A stretch of 64,000 bases of DNA from the NCBI GenBank assembly GCA_903877125.1, contig CAIRCM010000008.1, positions 1 to 64,000 of the forward strand, in the 5' to 3' direction. The position numbers were made by a program, and so were the translations under genes. The notes under the pieces are model-generated. The model saw nothing but the letters and a program-made list of their open reading frames with translations. It was not told the DNA's origin and did not search any database. This stretch comes from an uncultured Acetobacteraceae bacterium (GTDB lineage Bacteria > Pseudomonadota > Alphaproteobacteria > Acetobacterales > Acetobacteraceae). Below, piece by piece: positions 26,235-35,463 of the stretch (position 1 is its first letter; each line of letters starts with the position of its first letter).

Positions 26235-27467
26235 TTAGTCGGAAAATTTCCCGACGAGCGCGCTCCACAGTGCAATCAATTCCGCGGCTGCCGGATCTCG
26301 CGACGCTTTCAAGCGAACAGCTGTATGCACCAAGACCAGTTTCGCCTTGGGATCGACGAATATTGCCTGCCCGTGTATGCTGAGCAGCGCGAATTGACGG
26401 CGTGGGCCGGGCAGCAGCCAGGTCTGATAGCCGTAGCCGTAAAATTTCGTCATGCTGCCCGGTCGCAGAAAATCCGCTTGTGCGGTGGTCATATCCAATA
26501 GCCATTGCTTCGGAACAATCTGTTTTCCGTTCCAGATGCCGTCATGTGCCATCATCAGGCCCAGCCTTGCCCAATCGCGCAGAACCGCGCTGAAGCAACA
26601 ATAGGCCGGCTCATGACCGGTGGTGTCGATCATCCAGTTGGCATCGGCTTCCGCGCCAAGGGGCTGCCATATCCGCGTTGTCGCGTAATCCGACAACGAC
26701 ATGCCGGTCGCTGCCGCAACGGCCAGCCCAAGCACTTCGGTGTTGGGCCCGGCGTAGTTGAAGCGCGTGTCCGGTGCGGCCTCCCGCGTATTGAATGTTG
26801 CCAGGGCTTGTTCGGGGCCCGGGCTGGTTCGGCCGAACAGCAGGTTCGCCAAGCGCGCATTGTCGCTGTCGGGCACGTCGTAGACTTCACGGAACGCGAC
26901 GCCGGAGGCCATGTGCAGCAACGCCCTGATCGGGGTTTTTCCATATTCGGAGTCCGCCAGGCCGGGTACGTAGCTGGCAGCGGCTTGGTCGACCGAATGG
27001 ATCGCACCTTCCTGGATCGCGATGCCCATCAGCATCGCGGTGATTGTTTTGGCCATGGATTGGGACAGCAACGCGTCCCGGTCGGTACGGCCATACTGAT
27101 AATGCTCGAACAGGATCGTGTCGTCACGGGCGATCAGAAGGCCCGTGGCGGGATGCCGCGACAGGTAATCCGGCAGATCGTGGTGCGCGCCGCGATACGA
27201 ATAGGACAGCGTCACCTCGTCATCGGAACGATATAGCACCGATGGGGCGGGCGGGTGAGCAACGATGCGATGGCGGTATTTGTCGCCGGAGTGGCTGTAC
27301 GAGCCGACCATGTTGTTCTGAGGCAGCGGCCCCGCCATGCGCGGCCCGATCGGATAGCCCATCGCCGCGCCGTACGCCTCGGCATCGGGGCCGGAATCGG
27401 AAAAGAACGGGCCGGCCGCGTGCGCCGTCCCGGCCAGCGCCAGCAGCAGCACCAGAACGTGGATCAT
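26235..27467 (-). CDS. Serine hydrolase of the beta-lactamase/penicillin-binding fold
   Basis: A 410-residue secreted or periplasmic protein with a signal peptide (MIHVLVLLLALAGTAHA). The class C-type nucleophile motif SxxK appears in LSQSMAKTITAML, with FNYAGPNTEVLG in the position of the YxN motif. Relatives include 6-aminohexanoate-dimer hydrolase and esterases; the substrate is unknown. I chose the internal ATG at 27467 because it gives the signal peptide; the upstream extension reads through the neighbouring divergent SDR promoter region. Confidence 0.85.
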   Translation of the reverse strand: MIHVLVLLLALAGTAHAAGPFFSDSGPDAEAYGAAMGYPIGPRMAGPLPQNNMVGSYSHSGDKYRHRIVAHPPAPSVLYRSDDEVTLSYSYRGAHHDLPDYLSRHPATGLLIARDDTILFEHYQYGRTDRDALLSQSMAKTITAMLMGIAIQEGAIHSVDQAAASYVPGLADSEYGKTPIRALLHMASGVAFREVYDVPDSDNARLANLLFGRTSPGPEQALATFNTREAAPDTRFNYAGPNTEVLGLAVAAATGMSLSDYATTRIWQPLGAEADANWMIDTTGHEPAYCCFSAVLRDWARLGLMMAHDGIWNGKQIVPKQWLLDMTTAQADFLRPGSMTKFYGYGYQTWLLPGPRRQFALLSIHGQAIFVDPKAKLVLVHTAVRLKASRDPAAAELIALWSALVGKFSD

Positions 27468-27528
27468 TGGCGAGGTTCCAAGCTTATCCCAGCAGTGGCA
27501 CACTGCCGTAAACACGGAGGAAACAGCA

Positions 27529-28275
27529 ATGCCCGTACGCCCAATTCCAACCGCCATTTCGATGGATGGCAAACGTGTCCTCGTCACCGGCGCCGCCAGC
27601 GGCATCGGCAAGGCCACCGCGCTGGTCCTCGCCGAACTCGGCGCCAGCTTGCTGCTGTGCGACCTGTCGTCGCTGGACGATACGCGCGACGAAGTTCAGG
27701 CCCGCGGTGCCGCCTGCTCGGTATCCCAGGGGGACCTGACCGACCGGGCGTTTCTTGCCAGCCTCTTCGCTGGCGATCGGCTGCACGCCATGGCCCATTG
27801 CGCCGGCATCCTGATGGGCCGCCCCTGGCATGAGGACACCGGCTGGGACGAACGCTTCCATCGTATGATGGACGTCAACGTGCGCGTACCGCTGGAGATT
27901 GCTCATGCGGCGACCGAGCACATGGCAGCACATGGGGGCGGGCATATCGTGCTGGTGGGTTCGGTGGCCGGAAAGACCGGCGGCACGTCGCTGAGCACGC
28001 CGCCGGATTATTCCGCGTCCAAGGGCGCGGTGCATGCGCTGGTGAAATGGATGTCGCGCAACGCGGTCGGCCGGGGCGTGATGATCAATGCGGTCGCACC
28101 TGGCCCGGTGCAGACCGCGATGACCCGCAATTCCAACATGGGCCCGACCTTGCCGATGGGCCGGATGGGGCATGCGGAGGAACTGGCATGGCCGATCGCG
28201 TTCCTGTGCTCGAGCGCCGCGAGCTACATGTCCGGTGCGATCCTGGATGTGAACGGCGGGGCCTTCGTGGGTTAA
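27529..28275 (+). CDS. SDR family oxidoreductase
   Basis: A 248-residue classical short-chain dehydrogenase. [20 protein letters not shown] is the dinucleotide motif, AHCAGIL replaces the NAG motif, and the catalytic YSASK is intact (Tyr161, Lys165) with the upstream VGSVAGK serine. The C-terminus SSAASYMSGAILDVNGG is typical. Substrate unknown. CGGAGG precedes the ATG. It diverges from the serine hydrolase and converges on the HSL-type hydrolase. Confidence 0.9.
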   Translation: MPVRPIPTAISMDGKRVLVTGAASGIGKATALVLAELGASLLLCDLSSLDDTRDEVQARGAACSVSQGDLTDRAFLASLFAGDRLHAMAHCAGILMGRPWHEDTGWDERFHRMMDVNVRVPLEIAHAATEHMAAHGGGHIVLVGSVAGKTGGTSLSTPPDYSASKGAVHALVKWMSRNAVGRGVMINAVAPGPVQTAMTRNSNMGPTLPMGRMGHAEELAWPIAFLCSSAASYMSGAILDVNGGAFVG

Positions 28276-28338
28276 GGCAGCGTCGGCAAATAAGTGCGCC
28301 AGCGTGCCGACAAAGCTGCCGCTCAAAACAAAGATTTA

Positions 28339-28386
28339 GGGCCTGTTCGAACCGCTAATTCGATTCGATTATCTTCGAACATGCCC
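28339..28386. mobile_element. Possible MITE or IS-end remnant, 48 bp
   Basis: GGGCCTGTTCGAA and the reverse complement of TTCGAACATGCCC match in all but one position, are separated by 22 bases, and are flanked on both sides by TA (TTA left, TAA right). Terminal inverted repeats with a TA duplication resemble IS5-family ends. It could instead be a bidirectional terminator, since it lies between convergent genes and includes part of the stop codon of the hydrolase. Confidence 0.4.
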
Positions 28387-29315
28387 TAACCCGCCAACGT
28401 CTCATTCACCCAGGCACAGGCCTCGTCCATCGCCGCACCGGATTTGTCGACGATGCCGACAAAGAAGAAAAACCCATGGTTGACGCCGTCCCAGCGCTTG
28501 ATCCGTGTTGGGACGCCCGCCGCCTGTAGCGCTTGGCCGTAAATTTCGCCCTCATCGCGCAACGGATCGTATTCCGCTGTCGTGACGTAGGCCGGCGGCA
28601 AGCCAGCCAACGTGGCCGCGCGCATGGGGGAGGCGTGCGGGTGAGCACCGTGCGACGAATCGGCGAGATAATGGTTCCAGAACCATTCCATACCCGCGCG
28701 GGTCAGACCGTAACCCTCTGCATTTTCGGCGTAGGATGGCGTTCCCGGGGTGTGATAGTCGGTGACGGGGTAGATCAGCAGTTGTCCGGCAAGCGCCGGG
28801 CCGCCTTCGTCGCGGCAGCGCAACGCCGTCACCGCGGCGAGGTTGCCGCCCGCGCTGTCGCCGGCAACGATCACCCGGGTCGCGTCCCCGTTCAACGCCC
28901 CGGCGTTCGCCACAGCCCAGCGTGTTGCCGCCAGACAATCGTCCGGTGCCGCCGGAAATTTGTGCTCGGGGGCAAGCCGGTAATCCACCGAAACCACCAC
29001 GCTGCCAGTGCCCACGCACAGATTGCGGCACATCGCGTCATGCGTATCCAGGCTGCAGACCACGAACCCGCTGCCATGGAAAAACACCATCAGCGGAAAG
29101 GGGCCTGTGCCCTCGGGTGTGTATATCCGGAGTGGCAGCCGCCCGCCCGGCCCCGGCATGTCGCGGTTCACGACCGAGGCCACGTCCGGGATACGCAGGC
29201 CGGGAATCGCGCGCGCCGCCATCTGCTGCCGAGCGTCCGCCACCGACAGGGTATGCATCGGCGGCAGGGCCGCTCGGGCGTTCAACAGCACCTGGATTTG
29301 CGGATCGACCGGCAT
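28386..29315 (-). CDS. Alpha/beta hydrolase, HSL (hormone-sensitive lipase) family
   Basis: A 309-residue esterase/lipase. VFFHGSGFVVCSL is the oxyanion-hole HG motif, VAGDSAGGNLAAV contains the nucleophile Ser (GDSAG), and the C-terminus has the Asp and His of the triad (AEYDPLRDEGE and GVNHGFFFF). The start MPVDPQIQ at 29315 lies two bases after the thiolase stop, so the two are cotranscribed. No signal peptide. Substrate unknown, but the thiolase neighbour suggests acyl or ester breakdown. Confidence 0.9.
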   Translation of the reverse strand: MPVDPQIQVLLNARAALPPMHTLSVADARQQMAARAIPGLRIPDVASVVNRDMPGPGGRLPLRIYTPEGTGPFPLMVFFHGSGFVVCSLDTHDAMCRNLCVGTGSVVVSVDYRLAPEHKFPAAPDDCLAATRWAVANAGALNGDATRVIVAGDSAGGNLAAVTALRCRDEGGPALAGQLLIYPVTDYHTPGTPSYAENAEGYGLTRAGMEWFWNHYLADSSHGAHPHASPMRAATLAGLPPAYVTTAEYDPLRDEGEIYGQALQAAGVPTRIKRWDGVNHGFFFFVGIVDKSGAAMDEACAWVNETLAG

Positions 29316-29317
29316 GC

Positions 29318-30520
29318 CTAAGCGACCTCGAACAATCCGGCCGCACCCATGCCGCCCCCGACGCACATCGTAACAACGACCAGCTTGGCGCCGCGGCGCT
29401 TACCCTCGATCAGCGCGTGCCCGACCATGCGGGCGCCCGACATGCCGTAGGGATGGCCGATCGAGATGGCGCCGCCGTTGACGTTCAGCTTGTCCGGATC
29501 GATGCCGAGGCGGTCGCGGCAATACAGCACCTGACAGGCGAAGGCCTCATTCAGTTCCCACAGGTCGATGTCGCCGATTTTCAGACCGTGCTTTTCCAGC
29601 AGTTTGGGCACGGCGAAAACCGGTCCAATGCCCATTTCGTCGGCGTTGCAGCCGGCGACCGCCATACCGCGGTAGATTCCCAGGGGCGAGAGGCCGCGGC
29701 GCGATGCCTCGGCTTCCTCCATCAGCACCGCCGCTGACGCGCCGTCGGATAGTTGCGAGGCGTTCCCGGCGGTGATGAACCGTCCCTGCGGCACGACCAT
29801 GCCGTTGGCGAAGACCGGCTTCAGCGACGACAGGCCTTCGAGGTTGGTGTCGGCGCGATTGCCTTCATCCTTCGTCAGCGTGAGCTTCTTTTGCGATACT
29901 GCCCCGGTGGCGCGATCGGTGACGTTCATCGTCGCGGTCATCGGCACGATCTCATCGTCGAACCGGCCGGCCTGTTGGGCGGCGGCGGTGCGCTGCTGGG
30001 AGCGCAGGGCGTATTTGTCCTGCGCCTCCCGCGTTACGCCGTAGCGGTCCGATACGAGTTCGGCGGTTTCCAGCATGGACATGTAAAGGCCCGGGACGCT
30101 TTCCAGCAGGGCAGGGTCCTGCGCACGGTCGCGGCGGAGGTCGTTGGTCTGCACCAGCGAGATCGATTCGACGCCGCCGCCGATGGTGATCGTCATGTCG
30201 TCGTGCAGGATCTGTTTCGCCGCCGTGGCGATTGCCATCATGCCGGAGGCGCACTGGCGGTCCACCGACATGCCGGCCACGGACTGCGGCAGCCCGGCCC
30301 GCAATGCCGCCTGCCGAGCAACGTTGGATCCCTGTGCGCCCTGCTGCAGCGCCGCGCCGAGGATGACATCGTCGACTTCCCCCGGTGCGATGCCGGCGCG
30401 TTTCACCGCCTCGGCGATCGCGTGGCCGGCCAGGGCCTGTGCCTGCGTGTCGTTGAACGCGCCGCGATAGGCGCGGCCGATCGGGGTACGGGCGGTGGAA
30501 ACGATGACGGCGCTGCGCAT
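29318..30520 (-). CDS. Acetyl-CoA C-acyltransferase (thiolase)
   Basis: A 400-residue thiolase that cleaves 3-ketoacyl-CoA or condenses acetyl-CoA. The catalytic Cys lies in [13 protein letters not shown], the His in [17 protein letters not shown], and the second Cys in [20 protein letters not shown] stands 8 bases before the ATG at 30520, favouring this start over the longer frame. It precedes the HSL-type hydrolase by two bases. No fadB- or acd-type gene is adjacent, so degradation versus synthesis is open. Confidence 0.93.
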   Translation of the reverse strand: MRSAVIVSTARTPIGRAYRGAFNDTQAQALAGHAIAEAVKRAGIAPGEVDDVILGAALQQGAQGSNVARQAALRAGLPQSVAGMSVDRQCASGMMAIATAAKQILHDDMTITIGGGVESISLVQTNDLRRDRAQDPALLESVPGLYMSMLETAELVSDRYGVTREAQDKYALRSQQRTAAAQQAGRFDDEIVPMTATMNVTDRATGAVSQKKLTLTKDEGNRADTNLEGLSSLKPVFANGMVVPQGRFITAGNASQLSDGASAAVLMEEAEASRRGLSPLGIYRGMAVAGCNADEMGIGPVFAVPKLLEKHGLKIGDIDLWELNEAFACQVLYCRDRLGIDPDKLNVNGGAISIGHPYGMSGARMVGHALIEGKRRGAKLVVVTMCVGGGMGAAGLFEVA

Positions 30521-30620
30521 GGCGGTTACTCCCCAAGGGTTGCGGCAGTTCATAGCAGGGTCCTCTGCCGTCGCCGAATCTTCGCTCGCGCTGCGGTGCA
30601 GCATGCGCTAGACGCGCGGC

Positions 30621-32252
30621 ATGCTGCAAATCGACAACCTCGTCTTCAACGCCTGGGGCAGGCGCTTTTTCGACCGCGCCAGCCTCAATCTGCCGCCGAC
30701 CGCCAAGGCCGGGCTGGTCGGACGCAACGGTGTGGGGAAATCCACGTTGTTCAAGTTGATCCTGGGGGAGTTGCAGCCGGATGGCGGAGAAATCTCCTGG
30801 CCAAAGGGCACCACCATCGCGGCGGTCGCGCAGGAGCATCCTGCGACCCCTGTCAGTCTGCTCGACACTATCCTTATGGCGGATACCGAACGCCACGCGC
30901 TGATGCAGGAGTTGGACACGGCAGACCCCGACTGGATGGGCGACATCTATCTGCGCCTGATGGAGATCGATGCCGATCGCGCGCCCGCTCGGGCCAGCGA
31001 AATTCTTGCCGGTTTGGGATTTTCGACCGCCGACCTTAGCCGAGCGATGTCGGAGTTTTCGGGCGGGTGGCGCATGCGGGTGGCGCTGGCGGCGGCTTTG
31101 TTCGCCGAACCGGATATTCTCCTGTTGGACGAACCGACCAACTACCTCGATCTCGAAGGGGCGCTGTGGCTGGAAGCGCGACTGCGGAAATTCCCCAAGG
31201 CGGCGCTGGTGATCAGCCACGACCGGGAACTGCTGAACAATTCCGTCGATTCGATCCTGCATGTGCGCGAGGGCAAACTCGATTTCTACACCGGCGGCTA
31301 CGATGCGTTCGAACGCCGGCGGGCCGAAAAGGCTCGGTTGCAGGCGGCGTTCCGGGCCAAGCAGGAGGCCGAACGGGCGCATCTGCAAAGTTTTGTCGAC
31401 CGTTTCAAGGCCAAGGCGAGCAAGGCCGCGCAGGCGCAATCGCGGATGAAACGGCTGGCGAAGATGGAGCCGGTGTCGGCGCTGGTCGAGGAACGGGTCG
31501 CGCCGTTCACATTGCCCTCGCCGCAACGGCCTTTGGCCCCGCCGCTGATGCGTCTGGAACACGCGGCGATCGGTTACGGCGGGGAGCCGGTGCTGCGCAA
31601 TCTGAACCTGCGCCTCGACCTCGACGATCGGATCGGTTTGCTGGGCGTGAACGGCGCCGGCAAATCAACCTTCGCGAAAATGGCGGCGGGTGCCCTGGGC
31701 ATTCAGGCCGGGCTGATGCAGCGGGAGAAGCGGATCAAGGTCGGCTGGTTCCATCAGCATCAGATCGAGGCGATGAATCCCCGCGACACACCCATGGACA
31801 TCATCCGAGACGCCCGTCCGCAGGACAGCGAAACATCATACCGCTCGAGGTTGGCGAGTTTTGGCATCAGCTTCGACAAGCAATCCACCACTGTCGAGAA
31901 TCTGTCCGGGGGTGAAAGGGCGCGGCTCCTGCTGAACATGGTGGCGATGGACGCGCCGCATCTGCTCATTTTGGATGAGCCGACCAACCATCTGGACATC
32001 GACAGCCGTCGCGCCCTGCTGGATGCGCTGAACGAATACGAGGGCGCGGTCATTTTGATCACGCATGATCGTTCGCTGATGGAACTGGTGGCGGACCGGT
32101 TGTGGCTGGCGGCCGACAATACAATCGTGCCCTATAACGGCGACATGGATGACTACGCCGCTTTTGTGCTGGAGCGGGCGAAGGGTGGGTCGGCACCGGG
32201 GCAGGGCAGGGCGGTCAAACCGAAGCGGGAAAAGCTGCGCCGAACCGGCTGA
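30621..32252 (+). CDS. ABC-F family ATPase
   Basis: A 543-residue soluble protein with two ABC domains and no membrane segment. The first has GRNGVGKSTLFKLILGE, SGGWRMRVALAAALF and LLDEPTNYLD; the second has GVNGAGKSTFAKMAAG, LSGGERARLLLNM and ILDEPTNHLD. The linker at about residues 240-300 is charged and helical. ABC-F proteins act on ribosomes (EttA, Uup, YheS) or give antibiotic resistance; sequence alone suggests a housekeeping Uup/YheS-like type. It diverges from the thiolase gene. Confidence 0.92.
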   Translation: MLQIDNLVFNAWGRRFFDRASLNLPPTAKAGLVGRNGVGKSTLFKLILGELQPDGGEISWPKGTTIAAVAQEHPATPVSLLDTILMADTERHALMQELDTADPDWMGDIYLRLMEIDADRAPARASEILAGLGFSTADLSRAMSEFSGGWRMRVALAAALFAEPDILLLDEPTNYLDLEGALWLEARLRKFPKAALVISHDRELLNNSVDSILHVREGKLDFYTGGYDAFERRRAEKARLQAAFRAKQEAERAHLQSFVDRFKAKASKAAQAQSRMKRLAKMEPVSALVEERVAPFTLPSPQRPLAPPLMRLEHAAIGYGGEPVLRNLNLRLDLDDRIGLLGVNGAGKSTFAKMAAGALGIQAGLMQREKRIKVGWFHQHQIEAMNPRDTPMDIIRDARPQDSETSYRSRLASFGISFDKQSTTVENLSGGERARLLLNMVAMDAPHLLILDEPTNHLDIDSRRALLDALNEYEGAVILITHDRSLMELVADRLWLAADNTIVPYNGDMDDYAAFVLERAKGGSAPGQGRAVKPKREKLRRTG

Positions 32253-32258
32253 TCCGCA

Positions 32259-32693
32259 TCAGTTCTTCATCCCGTTGCCGCCACCCCCGCCCGACAGCCC
32301 CCCCGGCACCGTCATGCCGGTGACCTTCCAGACATCGCCATCCTTCACCAGTGTCATCTCGACCGGTAGCGCCGTGCCCGATTTCAGCGTCACCGTGCCG
32401 CTCAACGTCCCCGTCGATCCGCTCATGCTGCGACTGGACCAACTGGCAGAGGCGAAATCGTCCAGATGCAGACGCATGACGTCGCCGACAAGCGAAGCCT
32501 CGTTCGTGCGCGTCTGAAACGCCGGGGAAGCCGAGATATAGGCCGCGTGCGGCCCGTCCGTCGCCAGCGTCCGCAGGAAGGCGGTTCCGGCCTCGGCGAC
32601 CCCCGCGGTGGCGCTGAAGACAAACCAGATAATTGCCCCAACGAACGCGGTGCCAGCCAGCGCGACGATGGCAACGATCTTCCAGGGTTTCAT
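32259..32693 (-). CDS. Hypothetical membrane-anchored protein
   Basis: A 144-residue protein with one N-terminal helix (about residues 5-28, IVAIVALAGTAFVGAIIWFV) and a small alpha+beta domain of about 90 residues (FLRTLATDGPHAAYISASPA, later VEMTLVKDGDVWKVTG) that resembles the NTF2/cystatin-like lumenal domains. A Gly-rich tail ends it. No function is recognised. It lies 24 bases upstream of nothing on its own strand and converges with the ABC-F gene (6-base gap), and follows the deacylase gene. Confidence 0.65.
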   Translation of the reverse strand: MKPWKIVAIVALAGTAFVGAIIWFVFSATAGVAEAGTAFLRTLATDGPHAAYISASPAFQTRTNEASLVGDVMRLHLDDFASASWSSRSMSGSTGTLSGTVTLKSGTALPVEMTLVKDGDVWKVTGMTVPGGLSGGGGGNGMKN

Positions 32694-32717
32694 CGTCGGG
32701 CCTCCGACGTGGAAGGA

Positions 32718-34442
32718 TCAGGCGCCGATACGCTCCCGCCGCACCAGTCCACCCGGCAGCGCGCCGGTGGCCTCGCCATTGCGATACGTGATCTGCCCAG
32801 CCTTCACTGTCGCCGCGTAGCCGCGTGCCTTTTGCATCAGGCGACGTCCGCCGGCGGGCAGGTCGACGACCATCTCCGGCCGTTCCAGTGCCAGATTGGC
32901 GAAATCGATGACGTTGATGTCCGCCTTCATGCCCGGCGCCAGCACCCCGCGATCGGTCAGGCCGGCGAACTGCGCGGGCACTTTGGTCTGGCGCCGCACC
33001 AGATCGTGCAGCGGCAGCCGCCCCTCCGGCACATCCCGGCCCCAGTAGCTGAACAGGAACGTGGGGAATGAGGCGTCGGAGATGAACGCCACATGCGCCC
33101 CGCCATCGGACAGGCCGGGGATCACATGATCCTTGCTGTACATCGTTCGTACGGCTTCAAGGTCGTAATTCGCGTAGTTCACGATACAGGCGAAGATGAA
33201 CCCCTTGCCGTCATCGTCGATCTGCATGTCGTAGGCGACTTCCTGCGGTGTTACGCCTTTCCGGGCGGCGATGGCGGTAATCGAGTCCTCGCGTGAGGGG
33301 GTGTAGTTCAGCGGGTTGGTGAAGGCGAACATCCGCTCGAACCCGACGCGCACCAGCAACGACCAGGTGTTGAACTCCCAGGGGTCGTCGGCCAGGATTT
33401 GGGCGCGTACGGCGGGATCGCGCATACGGGCCACGCGATCCGCCAGCGGCAGATGCGCGATCGACTTGTATGTCTTCGTGCCGGCAAAGGGGTTTTGCGA
33501 CCCTGTCAGCCCCAGCAGCGCCCCGATCGGTCGGGGCGGTGCGACGCAGCGGATGGGCAGCCCGTCGGCGGCGGCTTGTTCGGACAGCGACAGCAGATCC
33601 TTCCACGCCTCCGTCCGGTCGTGCCGCTGATTGATCGAGAACACCAACGGCCGTCCTGACGCATCCATGATACGCCGCACCATGGCGAATTCCGTGGCCG
33701 GATCCGGCGTGTTCCAGTCCGAGGTCATTTCGATCATGCCCCAGCCCGCATCCTTCAGGCCCATCGCGATGCCCATCAGCTCGTTCTCATGGGCACGCAG
33801 GGTGGGCGTGTTTTCCCCAGCCAGCGTCTTGTGCGCGATGGTGCGCGACGTCGAGACACCCCAGGCGCCGGCGCGGACCGCCTCGGCGGTCAGTTCCCGC
33901 ATGCGGGCAATGTCTTCCTGGTTGGCATCTTCCAGCGCCATTGCCCGGTCGCCCATCACGTAGACCCGCAGCGGCGCGTGCGGCAGCAGCGCGCAAAAAT
34001 CGATGTCGTGCTTGCGCCGTTCCAACGCGGACAAATACTCGCCAAAGCTTTCCCAGGAGAAATCGAGGCCTTCGCTGATCGACGGGCCCGGCAGATCCTC
34101 CACCCCTTCCATCAGGGCAATGACCGCATCCTGCGTGTCCGGCTTGACCGGCGCGAAGCCGACGCCGCAATTGCCCATCACGATCGTGGTGACGCCGTGC
34201 CACGATGACGGGGCGAGATGAGAATCCCACATCGCCTGTCCGTCGTAATGCGTGTGGATGTCGATGAAGCCCGGCGTGACCGCCAGACCGGTGGCGTCGA
34301 GTTCCTCGGCACCGCGACCGGAAACCTGTCCAACGGCAGCGATTTTGCCGTCCTTGACAGCAACGTCGCCCGTATAGGGCGTGCCGCCATTGCCATCCAT
34401 GATGGTGCCGCCGCGGATCACGATGTCGTACTGATCGGACAT
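32718..34442 (-). CDS. N-acyl-D-amino-acid deacylase family amidohydrolase
   Basis: A 574-residue amidohydrolase-superfamily enzyme. The HxH metal motif is in GFIDIHTHYDGQAMWD, and the family cysteine in MGNCGVGFAP. The beta-sandwich parts are at both ends: VIRGGTIMDGNGGTPY at the start and MKADINVIDFANL near the end. Such enzymes release D-amino acids or act on dihydropyrimidines and related amides; the substrate is not determined here. Start MSDQYDIVI at 34442. A LysR regulator on the same strand lies 53 bases upstream. Confidence 0.88.
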   Translation of the reverse strand: MSDQYDIVIRGGTIMDGNGGTPYTGDVAVKDGKIAAVGQVSGRGAEELDATGLAVTPGFIDIHTHYDGQAMWDSHLAPSSWHGVTTIVMGNCGVGFAPVKPDTQDAVIALMEGVEDLPGPSISEGLDFSWESFGEYLSALERRKHDIDFCALLPHAPLRVYVMGDRAMALEDANQEDIARMRELTAEAVRAGAWGVSTSRTIAHKTLAGENTPTLRAHENELMGIAMGLKDAGWGMIEMTSDWNTPDPATEFAMVRRIMDASGRPLVFSINQRHDRTEAWKDLLSLSEQAAADGLPIRCVAPPRPIGALLGLTGSQNPFAGTKTYKSIAHLPLADRVARMRDPAVRAQILADDPWEFNTWSLLVRVGFERMFAFTNPLNYTPSREDSITAIAARKGVTPQEVAYDMQIDDDGKGFIFACIVNYANYDLEAVRTMYSKDHVIPGLSDGGAHVAFISDASFPTFLFSYWGRDVPEGRLPLHDLVRRQTKVPAQFAGLTDRGVLAPGMKADINVIDFANLALERPEMVVDLPAGGRRLMQKARGYAATVKAGQITYRNGEATGALPGGLVRRERIGA

Positions 34443-34495
34443 GGGACTTATCCTCATACTGGTTGGTAGCAGTGTCGGCCTATTGCGCCGTCAGG

Positions 34496-35359
34496 TCAAA
34501 CCGCCGGCCGCTGTAGCCGGTCGCCGCTGGCCAGGATCGCCTGCGCCAACTCCGCCGCCGGGCCGCGTTGACCGTCCCGTAGCGCTCGGACCACGAATTC
34601 GGCATCGCCCAGCGCGGGCAATCCGAACGATAACGGAATCTCGGCCAAGCCTTCCGGGATCAGACCGCGCGCATGCACCGTCACGCCCAGGGACGCCAAG
34701 GCCGCGGCGCGCAGGCCGCTCAGGCTGCCGCTGGTACAGACGACCCGCCACGGCCGCCTCTCCCGTTCCAGCGCCTCCAGAGCCGCGGTGCGGGTGATGC
34801 TGGGTGGCGTATAAAAAATAAGCGGCAGCGGTTGCGCTGGGTCCGCCGACCAGCCGGGCGCGCCGATCCAGACCAGCCGGTCCCGCCACACCAACTGTCC
34901 CCGGTCGTCGCCGGCCCGCCGTTTCGCCAGCACCAGGTCCAACTCCCCCGCGTCCTGCTGTTCGTAAAGTTGTGCGCTCAGGCCAACGGTGAGTTCGAGA
35001 TCGACGTCCGCATGGCGACGGACGAAATCGCGCAGCAATTCCGGCAGACGCGAGCTGACGAAATCCTCGGAAGCGCCGAACCGCAGCCGCCCGCGCAACT
35101 GCGATCCCGCGAAATACCGGCGGGCGCGTTCATTCGCATCCAAAACCGACTGCGCGAAGCCCACCATCGCCTCCCCATCCGGGGTCGGAACGACCGAATG
35201 GGTGTCGCGCACGAACAGCCGCCGGCCCGCCGTGTCCTCCAGCTTCCGCACATGCTGGCTGACGGTGGATTGCTGGAGCCCGAGACGGCGCGCCGCTTCG
35301 GAGAAATTGCGCACCTGGGCGACGGCGAGGAAACTGCGGAGGTGCACCGGATCGAGCAT
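34496..35359 (-). CDS. LysR family transcriptional regulator
   Basis: A 287-residue regulator (290 if ATG 35368 is used). The helix-turn-helix spans about residues 1-60 (LRSFLAVAQVRNFSEAARRL, LQQSTVSQHVRKLEDTAGRR), followed by a two-lobed effector domain. It diverges from a bile-acid:sodium-symporter-like gene with an operator-like dyad in between (35419-35438), and precedes the deacylase gene on its own strand. It could regulate either; effector unknown. Confidence 0.9.
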   Translation of the reverse strand: MLDPVHLRSFLAVAQVRNFSEAARRLGLQQSTVSQHVRKLEDTAGRRLFVRDTHSVVPTPDGEAMVGFAQSVLDANERARRYFAGSQLRGRLRFGASEDFVSSRLPELLRDFVRRHADVDLELTVGLSAQLYEQQDAGELDLVLAKRRAGDDRGQLVWRDRLVWIGAPGWSADPAQPLPLIFYTPPSITRTAALEALERERRPWRVVCTSGSLSGLRAAALASLGVTVHARGLIPEGLAEIPLSFGLPALGDAEFVVRALRDGQRGPAAELAQAILASGDRLQRPAV

Positions 35360-35368
35360 GCCTATCAT

Positions 35369-35378
35369 AATTCACGAT
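35369..35378. repeat. Decamer AATTCACGAT, copy 1
   Basis: This decamer directly precedes the longer LysR start. Two more tandem copies lie past the transporter gene at 36466-36485, so the three bracket that gene. Role unknown. Confidence 0.5.
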
Positions 35379-35418
35379 AACAATAACTACGGCAAGCGGT
35401 GTTCAACATGACCGAAAA

Positions 35419-35438
35419 ATGCGTCAATTTTGTTGCAT
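35419..35438. promoter_or_regulatory. Operator-like dyad in the LysR/transporter gap
   Basis: ATGCGTCAATTTTGTTGCAT has 14 of 20 positions symmetric (ATGC..CAA....TTG..GCAT), a typical size and position for a LysR-type binding site. It ends 25 bases before the transporter start. Confidence 0.5.
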
Positions 35439-35463
35439 CCCATCAAACCCGGGAGCGCCCCCC

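Noticed and set aside
27492-27506. GCAGTG-GCA-CACTGC between the serine hydrolase and SDR
   Set aside because: Only 6-bp arms in GC-rich DNA and no promoter elements placed around it; too weak to call an operator.
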